In this document: one piece after another, positions 13,201 to 25,200 of the stretch
Numbering within the stretch: the first letter of the stretch is position 1
Layout: each line of letters opens with the position of its first letter
Source: Larus michahellis
Lineage: Eukaryota > Chordata > Aves > Charadriiformes > Laridae
NCBI RefSeq assembly: GCF_964199755.1
Contig: NC_133898.1
Location: 129,764,224 to 129,828,223, forward strand
Direction: 5' to 3'
DNA length: 64,000 nucleotides
The notes under the pieces: model-generated
Seen by the model: only the letters and a program-made list of their open reading frames with translations
Databases searched by the model: none
What the model was told of the DNA's origin: nothing
Translations under genes and position numbers: made by a program

Positions 13201-16200
13201 AAATCATAGAATCATAGAATGGTTTGGGTTGGAAGGGACCTTCAAGATCACCCAGTGCCACCCCCTGCCCTGGGCAGCGACACCTCCCACCAGCCCAGGT
13301 TGCTCCAAGCCCCGGCCAACCTGGCCTTGAACCCCTCCAGGGATGGGGCAGCCACAGCTTCTCTGGGCAACCTGGGCCAGGGGCTCACCACCCTCACACC
13401 AAACAATTTCTTCCCAATATCTCATCTCAATCTCCCCTCTTCCAGTGTAAAACCCTTCCCCCTCGTCCCATGGCTCCCCTCCCTGCTCCAGAGTCCCTCC
13501 CCAGCTTTCCTGGAGCCCCTTGAGGGACTGGCAGGGGCTGGAAGGTCTCCGCGGAGCCTTCTCTTCTCCAGGCTGAACCCCCCCGGCTCTCTCAGCCCGT
13601 CCTCCCAGCAGAGGGGCTCCAGCCCTCCCAGCATCTCCGGGGCCTCCTCTGGACCCATTCCAACAGGTCCATGCCCTTCTTGTGCTGAGGACTCCAAAGC
13701 TGGACAACAGCACTCCAGGTGGGATCTCCCCAGAGTGGAGCAGAGGGGTAGAATCACCTCCCTCAACCAAAATGTCTCCCACCTCACTCCCGTGTCTCCT
13801 CTCCTGGCCCTTCAGCCTCCCAGTGCTTCTGCAGAGAATTCTCCTCCCTCCTCCCATCTTTTGTGGGCTTTGAATGTGTTATCCCTTATTTCCTTCACTT
13901 TTTTTTTTTTCTGCACCTTTTCTCTGGTTGGTCTCATCCACAGATTGTCCTGTTCAGATTGATGAAACTTGGATCTGCTTTTCTGCTCCCAGCCTGCCTT
14001 TGCCTGCCCACATTAATATCTAGGTTTGTTTCTCCTTCATTTTGGCTGGCTGTAAGATAACACTCCTCTAGCCAGGCACTGGCCTCTCTTTGCCCAATCA
14101 GCTTCAACAACATCATATTCTGACTTCACATTCTGACCCATAAACTGGTCACTGTATTTTGAATGTTTTCATTGATGCCCTTTCCATGTCTTTCAAATGA
14201 CTCATCTTTTGCATCTGTAAGCTGCTTGCCTTTACTTTAAAGATATTTCACGTCCTTGCTTCCCCTACCTGTCATTTTGCATTCAAGTTTGAGGCCGATT
14301 TCTGCTTCTGCTGGTTCTGGCTTCCACTGTCCTCTTGTAAGTTCCTCAAATAATGGTTTCCTGCCTGCTCCCAGGCTATGCAGCGTACTGTGGAAGAGCT
14401 TCATTAAACAGCCATAAATCTTCTTCATTACACTTCTTAAATACCTCCTTAAAACTGTGTGTTGGCACAGGATTGGCAAAAAGCCAGTGGTTAGCTGTAG
14501 CACTGTGACTACTTCTTATAATCCCACCCAGGATTATTTCCTTTTGGTTGGTCAGTACGTATCTTTCTGGTTTGATTTCCAGGCTTCGGGGACAAGGTTT
14601 GTCATGTTGATCTGGAGCCCTGGTCCATTAGTTGAGCATGGAATGGGTACATGGCAAAGAAGGACTTTGTTTCATTGCTCAAAACTGCAGGACTACCCCT
14701 TTACCTGGTTTTATTTCTCCACTGGGAGACCAAGTTGGCTCTGTGGAAGAGTAAAGCTAAGATGGCAGCATTTGCAAGCAATAATATCAAAACCTAGATA
14801 TTTACGGCATGATTCTTCATCCACCAAAGTTAATGAGACTTTAAAATCCACTCCAGATAGAATTGTAGCAGACCCGCAGAGACTGAAAGATCTATTAAGT
14901 TAGGGTTAGTTTAGCAATTTAATCATTCCATTTAAAACACTTGGATTCTGTAAAATCTGAGGCTGAAACCCCAACAAGACATGACTCGGATCACCCATTA
15001 ATGATTATATAGATGCCCCTAGTTCTAGGATGTTTGTTCTTCTCTGTTGGAAATGCCTTTGTTCCTTTTAAGTCTCATTAGAAAGATTCCCCCATTTCCA
15101 TTCTACTGCACAAATGGCCCGCAGCGTGCTTGCGCCGTGTTTAATATGCTTGCTGGGCATGAATGCTTACTCCACAGGCATATTTAAATCTTTAGACCTT
15201 TCCCCTTCGGTGCATGTGTTTGACCACATATCTTTTGTTTCCTCTGCAGGGTCTGATACTTGCAGACTTCCTGCACTCAGGCTCTGCCTGCTTTAGCAGA
15301 TGGTATAAAGCCAAGGCCGAATCTGTTTGAGAGTTCTGCTGGCGCTGTAATCTCTTGTGCAGTGCTGTGTCTGGTTTCCAGTGACTCAGCAACAGAGCTC
15401 CTGGTGCTTAAGTAGTGAAGGGATAAGAAGAGGCAGGGAGGTAGGAGGTGACATAAATTGTCTTCCTTTCCTAACGTTGCCATCCAAATATAAATGACAA
15501 GATGAAGACCGTGTTTTTATTTCTGTTTATGAAACTGCCTATACAGATCATCCCTGCTTGTGAAAGGCCCATTGCACAGCTTTTAAGCATGTGGAATATT
15601 TGGGCACTCGTTTTCCTATTAAATGTACACGGGGAAGATGCTTTTCTGCATCCAGAAGCTGGATTTGATGTCTGTGAGTAGCAAGGTGAGTGGAGGGATG
15701 GAGGCTGAGGCGGGTTGTTCTCAGTTCAGGTTTTGCTGAGGACTGCCTGTTGTAAAAACCTTTGTGAACAGTAGGACCTGGTACACTCCCTCTGGAGGCA
15801 GGCAGATCTTAAAATCTTTGGGCTTCTCTAATAACTGGGAGAAGGTATTTTTCTGTCACATACGGATTGCATGCTTTTTGGGAGCTAGGGTCTGGGTGGG
15901 AGTCTCTTCATACCTGGCAAGCTCCAAGGCTGTAAGCAATCATTTCCACCTAGAAATGGAAGTGCCCTCATGGGTTACATGGCTGGAACCCAGCTGCAGT
16001 TAGTAATAGTGTTTATAATGTGCCTCATAAAATGTAAGGCACCAGCTTCAAATTGTGAAGACTTTTGCCCCTGCTGTTCCCACGAGAATGCTGTGCAAAC
16101 CCCCACAGTCTCTGATGGCTAGAAACATCCTAATTTCCAGCCTATGCTTATTCTTGGCTGGTCTGCACATACTTATTCTTAACATCATGTTTTAGCATAA

Positions 16201-19200
16201 ATAGATTTCCTCTTTTGTTGGTATTTTCCCTGCGGTGTTTATGTAGAATAATCAAATTCTCCTTTTGCCTTTCCTTTTGCCAGGCTAAACAAGCCAAGAT
16301 ACTTAGTTTCCTCTTACAAGACATCTTCCCCTGCCCTAACCTGCCCTTCGGTATATCTTACTCGAACTTAAATTACCCACAATTTACAAGTAGTTCAGAT
16401 GAGATCTTGCTGGGCCAAATATAATAGCAATAGCTCATCTCTGCTAGAATTACCTGATATTTTCTGGAGTTGCATTTAGCTTTTTCATGGCCGTGTCACA
16501 TTTCTGACTCTCAGTTCTCATAGGATGGACTAATAAACCTGGACCCTTCACCTCTGTCATTCCCAGCAGCTGCCAGCTCACAGCAGCAATTCTCGGTGTT
16601 AGCCCAGTCCGTGGCCTTGCGTTTCATGCTATTGAATTGCATCTTGTTTTTCTCACTCCAGTTCTTGAGGTCATATAGTTCTTCCTCTACGATTGCCTGA
16701 TCTTTCTTTCTATTAAGGGTGCCTCTGCAAACTTCTGTGGGCACTTTTGATCACTCTCGTTGTTCTGTATGGAGGTCTTTAATAAAAATTGGATGGGAGT
16801 AGGCTCAAGACTAATCCTTCAGGAACCGCAGCAACAGCCCAGTAGTTGTCTGAGGATATCTTGGCTTTAACCAGCACTCTCCCCACCTCAGGACTCTTGT
16901 AGAAATCCACAGTTTGTAATTCCCCATGGGGTACCTTGCTAGTGCTTCATGGAGCACAGACTGTGGCTGCCCCAGTTCCCTCAGCAGTTGTATTATCAGA
17001 GAAAGCTCTTGTGTTAGTCGCATGTGATCCACTTTTGATGATTTTTTTAAATGTTCCTTCCATTTAACTTACTGCAGTATAGTGGCATGAGTAATGAACC
17101 CCTTAGCAGGATTTCTGAGCGCTGGATATTGCACAAGCACTGAACAAAACTCATCCCTGCCCCAAGGAATATATTGCAACTTTATTCTTTCTTTATTTTT
17201 TCTGAGGACTTGCAATGTGTTGAGTTCATAATGGCTCTGCCTTGCCCAGTGGTTTTCATACAATCATAGAATGTGTTGGGTTGGAAGGGACCATTAAACA
17301 TCATCCAGTCCAACCCCCTGCAGTGAGCCGGGACATCTTCTACTAGATCAGGTGGCTCAGAGCCTCATCCAGCCTGGCCTTGGATGTCTCCAGGGATGTG
17401 GCCTCCACCACCTCTCTGGAGAACCTGTTCCAGTGTTTCACCACCCTCATTGGAAAGAACTTCTTCCTAATGTCTAATCTAAACCTGCCCTGCTCTAGTT
17501 TAAAGCCATCGCCCCTCGTCCTATCACTACATGCCCTTGCAAACAGCCCCTCCCCAGCTTTCTTGTAGGCTTGTCTTGTCTTGTTTTGCAGCTCTGTTTC
17601 ATGCCGTTGATTTCTCTGGTTTGATCCAGAGTTGCAACTCTGGCTCCTGCCTCTAATGCAGAGATCATACATTTATGCACAGTTTGCAAATCTGGAAAAT
17701 ACACATTTAATGTTGATGTAAAAACCCAGCTGTGTCCCTTTCTAAATAGACACGCTGTAATCTGGTGTACACATCAGTGAATTTCAGATCTTAAAAGTTA
17801 AGGGGACTTTAATTACTGATAAGCTTTGCAGTGCTCCTGCTTGTTCCCCTTTGCTCCGTCCAGTCCTGGAGGGTGAAGATCCAGCTCATCTCACTCAGTT
17901 CAGGCTTCAGCTCTCCCTGCTGGGTTGGTCTTCCTGCACCCTCTCTAGCATAAGCCAAGAACTGTTGCACTTATAAAAGTTGGAGGGGAAGAGGAAAAAG
18001 GGAGAAGTTTGGAGAGGTGTCCCAAAACACCAGGAAGAAATCGCTGGTAGTCATCACTGCCAGGGTAGCGGCAACTGTGATGTTAAAATACTGGTGTATA
18101 CCTACGTGTGTCTGTCCCTCGGAAAATCTTCCATAGGACCAAGACCATGTGTGCTAAAATCCTGGTCTTTTCCTGATTTTATACATTGATCATTCAGCCT
18201 CGATTTTATTTTTTTTCACAGTAGGGGTTTTAGATCCCATCCTCAGTCATTGTTCAGCTCTTCATAGCCAACAAGAGGATTTTTGGCTGGTAACTGAAGA
18301 CAGCACGCGACCTTAAGCCTAGGGAGAGTTGTCCCCGATGAAGGCCTCAGTAGAGACTTCAGAGTAACCTAACCTGTGTGCATTGTTCTTCGTTATAAAC
18401 GTCCGTAGTTTGGCCAACAATGGCGTTCGGGCTCACATAGTATGTGTCAGATCTCATTTTGTTGTGGAAAATGCAATCCTACACGAAAGATTCAGCTGCA
18501 GTTTACGGTAAAAACATCTTTACTCTGTACGAGCATAGGTGGACAGCTCTGATCATGGCAGCAGAGCTTCCCAAGCTGACTCTTCCCTCCCTCAACTGTG
18601 ACAAGGTTCACATCGGCACTTGTGGTCTCAGACTATTGAGTCAATGACCTTTGGTTTTTGGTTGGTCTCCGTTTTAAACTTTCCGTAACAGGAGGGGCTT
18701 AAAAAAATGAAACACGCAGGACACGTACACACAAGTGTGTCTTAAGGCAGTCCAAGTGCTCATCCATGGGCAGGGGACTGATTAATGCGGTGTTAGTGCT
18801 CAGTGCCGTGCGTCTCTGCTTTTGTGACTTTCCTGGTGCCAGCATGTGGCATTGGACTCGTGATAATGACTGGAAGGAAGAGGCATTTATTCTTGCATAG
18901 TGGGGGGCTTTTCAATCTTTGCAGATAAAGGCATAACAAGATCCAGCGACTGAAAGTTGGACAAATTCAACCTTGAAATAAGACACGCTTTCCTAGCGGC
19001 AAGGAAAATTAAACTTTGGAACAGCTTGCGAGGGGAAGTGGTGGAGTTGGCATTGCTTGGAGTATAGACAAGATTTGCTATCTCTTTGGAAAGGGTTTCT
19101 TTAATCCAGCATTTTGGAAGAGTTCTGTGATTTGTGTGTGCAGGAGGTCAGTTGAAAGGAGTATAGCAGCGCTGTCTGGTCTTGGGGGGTGAATTACTGG

Positions 19201-22200
19201 ATGTGATTAAATGACCTTTTTGGTTTGGGTCAGTGAACTTCGATAATAAAAGGATTGGCTGCAATATGGAGAGGGCTGTGAGATGAAGCAATATCTTAGA
19301 GAAAATAAAAATGAACGTCTGTCTTACTGTCTTTTTGACTGTTAATAATGAAAATTGCTATTTACCAACTGTGTGGTTAAAACCAGCATAAATGTTAATA
19401 TCAAAGTATCTCGGTGGCAGAAGAGAACTTTGATTCTAAGCGGCTTTCTGTTTTCTAAGGATTTTTCTCGTTACAGCGTTTGTCCTTTTGCCATGTATTC
19501 TTCATTAGAGCCCATTTGGTATCGATCTTCCTCTGGAAGGTGGTGGGAATGGAAAGTGCCTTCGACCGCTGCAAAGTGCAGCATAACATACTGCTGAAAG
19601 TGTTACTATTTTTAGGTCCCAGGGGAAATCTGAAGCAATAATTATCTTTATATTTTTATTCTCTTAGCCTTCAACAACAAACTGTAAAGGCCATATTCAA
19701 AAATTGCCTGCTTTAAAGATCTTGAACTGAGTCCCAGAGAGAGAGCAATGTGAATTGCTCCAGGAAATTTTGATTTCTAAAATTCACCAAGTCTGAATAC
19801 GTGCAAAATTTAGGGGATTTGAATGCAGCCTTAAAATGTCTGTGTTTTTCCAACACAAACATCTATACAGCTGTTTAATTCCGAGCAGGCGCGCTCAAAG
19901 TGCTCCTGCAACTTCAATAGCGGTAGGTAAGATTTTCGGGAGTTATTAGAAGCGGCTGAACTCTGCTGCCGTTGAAGCCAACAGAAAAGCCTTCTCGGTG
20001 CTTTGATGGCAAAAGGATGAGGCCAGTAGTGAGTGCTTTTTGAAGGCAAGTTCAGTTGCTTCTGTATTCACAAGGATTAGAGTTTTGCAGTAACAGAGTG
20101 ATGACCTACGTAATTGTAATTTACAGCAGACCAGTATTAGTACCTGAAGTTTCTTGAGAAGTGGCAGGGTTCAGTTGTTCTGCGCTGTCCTTCTCCTGGT
20201 TTAGATCCTGTTGAAAATTCACTAGATGGTCTTTGGTAAGGAATTTAATCTTCCTTTGTCTCAGGTACATTTCCCTTTGCCTCCAAAATGGGAATATGCC
20301 ATGGTTTTCTAAAATCCATTCAGTTTCTCTTCCTGCTTTTCATGTGTGGGAGCACCTGGTGAGCTAAAGTGAGCTGATGCTGCCTTGCTGGCGGGGCAAT
20401 GGTGATAGCTGGGTTTCCAGAGCTCTGCTGCCTGGAAGTGCTACAGTGGATGGCTGAAGTTTCAAAAGAACTCCTTTACCTGGAGGTTACGCTCTTCTCA
20501 ATATATGGCTGCAACTGGAGGTGCCATGTGTTTGGAGATGAAAGGGAATGGAGTTCAAATGAAGCTCATCTTCTAGAGGCTCTTTCTACATGAGATGGGT
20601 TGATGGTACAACTGTTGGGAAAATCACACGAGTAGATTCTGTCCCTTTAGGTGTTACTGGTCTTCACAGGTGAAAAGTCCTTCCATCCAGTGGTATAAGA
20701 GCAATCGTACCTGTATTTGCTTTGTGAGGCACGGGCAGTTTTTCCCCTCTGACACAGAGCGCACTTCACTCATCCTTGCTTTCAGGCCCGCAGCGAGTAG
20801 CAGGAGTGGTACTTGGAAACTGCTTGGGCTGCTAGTCCATGCGGTGTGAAGGTACCTGTTTATCTAGAAGTAGATCCTGGCTGCACTCCTGGCCAGGACT
20901 CCAGGGCACCCGGTGTCCATTGTATTGTCATCTAGAACTCCCTTGGAAAAAGGAAATCATTTTCTGTGTTCACGAGCACTGTTTTCTGCAGCGTTCCTTA
21001 GGAAACATGTCTGGAAGAGGTGCTTCCCAGCTGGCCAACTTCCGCAAGTCTCAGCAGGTGCAGTACTGCCCACTCCACATTCGCTGCCAACACCCTCAGT
21101 GCTGAGGATCTTGGGACGTTGCCATTGAATTCAAAGTTGGAGCCAAGACTAAATTTTATTTCTTTCAGAGAAGAATTATATAAAAGACATTGTAAGGGTT
21201 TCTATGCAATGTTGTAAGGAAAAATTTCAAACCAGTCAACGGAGCCACTGGGTTTTTAAGGTCAAACCCTTTTCTTCCAGCTGTTCTGCAGCCAGAATGC
21301 CACAGGAACGGAAAGGAAACTGGCTTTGATTTTTCGTTGTCCCTCGACGTAACAGACATAATAATGACAAATTACATCGTGAGTTTTATTAATCAAACTT
21401 ATTAATAAAGTTAATGTCTTTTTAAATGAGGTTTCTCTTCAATACATTTTGTGAGACTTGCCTTGGTTACTGAAAACCTCGCACCGCTCTGATAAGGGTG
21501 TGAAAGTCAGTAGCTTTAAGAGCAAGACGGAGAGCTAAGCAGGTAAGGGGAGTGCTCTGTCTTTCTATCAGTGGGTTTGTGTTTACAGTTCATTAGTCCA
21601 TGTTTAAAAATACCATGCTGCCAATTTAAATCACAGCTGGATTCATACAAATTTTGAGATTATCACTTGCTGAACAAAATCCTTCTTTTGCTTTAGCTTG
21701 CAGATTCGCTTGTGCCCTTGGAGATTAAGCCTGGTATTTCCCTAGCAACAGTTTCTGCCGTATTGCATACTAAAGACAACAAGCATGTGCTGCAGGTACA
21801 GTATAAAGGGAAAGGGAGAAAAATATCCTTACACCGGGTTTCCTGCCATCTGGGACCCCAGCTGTTCTCATGAGGCAACCCCTCCAACAACTCTTTCCCC
21901 ACCGGAGCAGAGTCCTTGTCAGATGCTTTGTCCTGGCATCTGCGAGTGAGGAATTACACTTAGAGCAGAGAGTGGGATGCAAATAAATCTCTCTACCCTC
22001 TTTTCTTTGGCCATGTGCCTGGCTAAGATAAAAGGGGAAGGGAGATTATTCCTGAGGAGAGGCTACAAATCACACTGCTGTCTTCCATAACCCGTACACC
22101 AGGATCAGCATCAGTCAGCCTCTCATGGACTTAGAACTGAGGGTCAGAGGAGAGAGATGACCTAAAACATTAGACATGTGAAGGGACTGTCTTCCTTAAG

Positions 22201-25200
22201 TTGTCCTGTTCCCCAAAAAGCAGATTGTGCATCCTTGTAAAAACTAAGAGTGTACGCTCTCTTCCTACCACCTCCTTTAGGCTGACACTGGAATTTCTGT
22301 CATTAGAATTCCTGGCTCTGCAGAAGGAGATGATGTCTGGTGGACCTGCTCGGCAGTGGATGCCCGGGTCCCCTTTCTCCTTTGATGCATGAGCATGCAG
22401 GGAGCTCAGGGAAACCACACTCTGCATGACACTGCCTCTCCCGCTGGGCAGCAGAGCTGGGCTGGGCCCGCTACACTTAGGAAGAAGGCCCAATATATGG
22501 TAATGTCTTTGGTGCAGGGACAAGAAGATCGGTTAAGGATTTATATCAGTGCACAGCAGACAGGCTGTCTTACTTTTTCCACGTCAGTTCCCTAGAAACA
22601 CTAGGCAACACTGAAAAAATTGAAGTATTGCAATGCAGTTGGTCTGAGGCTGCTTTCTCCTTTGTATTGTTCATTTACTCTCTTCTCTACTCTGATTCCT
22701 GATGCCAAATACTCTTAGACCTAGGCTTAAAATGCTAGAGACCTCATAAATGGATAGAGGTAAGCCAGTGCAGCGGTATCTGTCAGTGTTGGCTGAGCCT
22801 GGGACCTCTGGGAGTTACAGAAGCCGTGTGTAGACGGGTCCCAAAAACTCAGTCTACGAACACAGAGCCATGTGAGTGATTCATGCGCAAATAACATGAT
22901 GTGTGCACGTAGGCCCACCAACTACAGAGAAAATGGTGGGGTTTGTAAAGTGACTCAGGTGCAACCCTGCTTGTGGAACTGGAGCCTGAGCAGACGGCAT
23001 TTCTCTCCCAAGGGTGAAAACCACCCTTCCCTGGCTGTTGAAAGAAACACGGGGACATCACAGCAGCAGGTTCAGACATGATACTACGTGATGGGAAAGA
23101 CACGGAGTTAAAAGGAGCCCAGTCTGTCACCTGGATTGTACAGGGTGCTACAAGGCACTGGGCTTGCTTCAGGCAAATTCCCTGTGTGTTGTGCAGACGC
23201 ATCCCTGGCAAATGGTCTTGCCAAAATTTTGGAGAAATTTTCCCCAGCACCCTTTTCCCAGGGACTGAGTTGCTAGTTCACTGGGAAACACCGGTGTTGA
23301 CACTTCCCCGACCTAACTAACTTGGCACGGGACACATGGACTTATTTTACACGATAATTTCCCCACGCTTCTTTTTATAGGAATCTGGTTTACATCTCCA
23401 TGAAATGGTCTTTCAGAAGTTCTCCGTTAGCCCCATGCCTTGCCCACCCGCGCGCACAGTGCTAGGTTAGCTACTGCTGCACGTGCTAACCCTGCCTCCC
23501 TGCCGACGGAGCAGGGTCCCGGGGAGGAGTCAAGGCAGAGAGCTTTCTGAAACAGCGCAGTTATACCCACATCACACTCCAGTGATTCTTCAGGCACTGC
23601 AGCATCTCTCACGCCTCCTTGTCCGTATTCAAGTTCTTCCTAAAGACTCGCTTTTCTGAGGCCAGTGAGAAATAAATTACCTATTTTTCTCATTCCCCGA
23701 GTAGTTGCTTGCTCTGAATTTGCCCGTTTCCCAATCTGTTGCATCTTTTAGAGTGTGATTTTCAAGGCGTTGACTTCTACAAAACATTGCAGGGTAGTTG
23801 AATGCTAAAATAGAAAGCTTCGGTCTTGAATTGAGTCAGACAGGCCTTTTAAGATGACAGAAATTTGAACAGAACTGCATTTGACAGAAGTTTTAAGATG
23901 ATGGAGATTGAAACTAAACCTGCTAATTTATTTGTGTAAATGGTGGCTTGCGTGTGCGGAGCTGCAGTGGAGCCCGAAGCTGGGTTTCTCCTCTCCCCTT
24001 CGGCACTGCAACGTTCCCCTTCAGTCACAGATAACAAAATCAGTGTTCCTTTTCTATCTCATGTACTTGTTATTCCAACTAAATCAGAATAAGCTGGTGT
24101 GATTCACTGCATTGCTGTGCACCGTCTCATCCATTAGCTCCCTCCAAAACCTCCGCAACCTCCCGCCAGCAAGAAGAGAAAGCGAGTGAGTGATGACGTG
24201 CCAGAGTGTAAACCGTTGAAGCCGTTGCTGAGCGGCTCCATTCCTGTGGACCAGTTCGTGCAGACGCTTGAGAAGGTAATAAGCCGTTGGTGGCAAGTGA
24301 GGTCTAAGCAGATTTCTGCAAATCTCAGAAATGTGCTGCTTTGCTAGCGGAGAGAGGGAAAATAATTTTAGTGTGGCTTGAAATGGAGGGGGGCTAATGA
24401 GCTGGCAAAGTACTTCAGGGAATGTGTGTCCCTGCGCTGAGCATGGAAGGAGTTGTTCCCTGTGGAGGCATCTCCTGATACAGGGGCTTCATGTCACTCA
24501 TGTCCTCCTGGTTTCCTACGGAAGCAGAGTTTTTGGGTTCGCTCCAGGTGAGTGAGTTTCCCCCATGTAACTTTCAGACTCATCAGCTGATTTCCAATAA
24601 ATTTGAAGAGCGGGGAGGAGGTCTCAAAAGTATTTTAAGTTCCGACAAGTTTTGTGAAAATGACATGGTCCGGTGAAGAAGAGATCCTGGAAATGTCTCT
24701 GCTGATGGAGAAGCTTTCTGGGGAGCTGCAGGACAGGGGGCTTGGTGGCTGAACTTGCAGGCAGTTGGTTACTGCTCTGTGGAGCCCTGGTTCTGGGGAG
24801 CTGCATGACTTCTCACCTGCATGACTCCTTGGAGAAAATGAGTAGGGAAAAGGGCAGGATTGTGAGGAAGTTTGCCCTTCAGTAGCTTTCAGTAGAGTTC
24901 AGTAGCTTTCCATATCATCTTCTCAGAGGCTATAATGTCAGCCCGTGGTCATTTCATAGAATCATAGAATAGAATCATAGAATTGTTGAGGTTGGAAGGG
25001 ACCTTTAAAATCATTGAGTCCAACCTTTAGCCTACCCTGACAAGAGCCACTTCTAAACCATGTCCCTAAGTGCCCCATCTACCCTTTTTTTAAACACCTC
25101 CAGGGATGGTGAATCCACCACCTCCCTGGGCAGCCTATTCCAATGTTTAATAACCCTTTCAGTGAAAAAATGTCTCCTAATATCTAATCTAAACCTCCCC

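Larger units (their letters stand above)
8186..21696 (+). other. INTS9: INTS9 long intron (13.5 kb)
   Basis: The largest INTS9 intron in the window. It contains three clear reverse-oriented CR1 fragments (8300-8488, 13202-13768, 17261-17570) and one older forward relic (about 18930-19170). The rest is ordinary AT-rich intron sequence. I found no nested gene or RNA gene; open frames above 100 codons here are either CR1 or lack support. Confidence 0.85.

Noticed and set aside
13204..13962. Overlapping frames of 217 and 247 codons on opposite strands
   Set aside because: They come from the CR1 fragment at 13202-13768, mostly read in the wrong frame or antisense.
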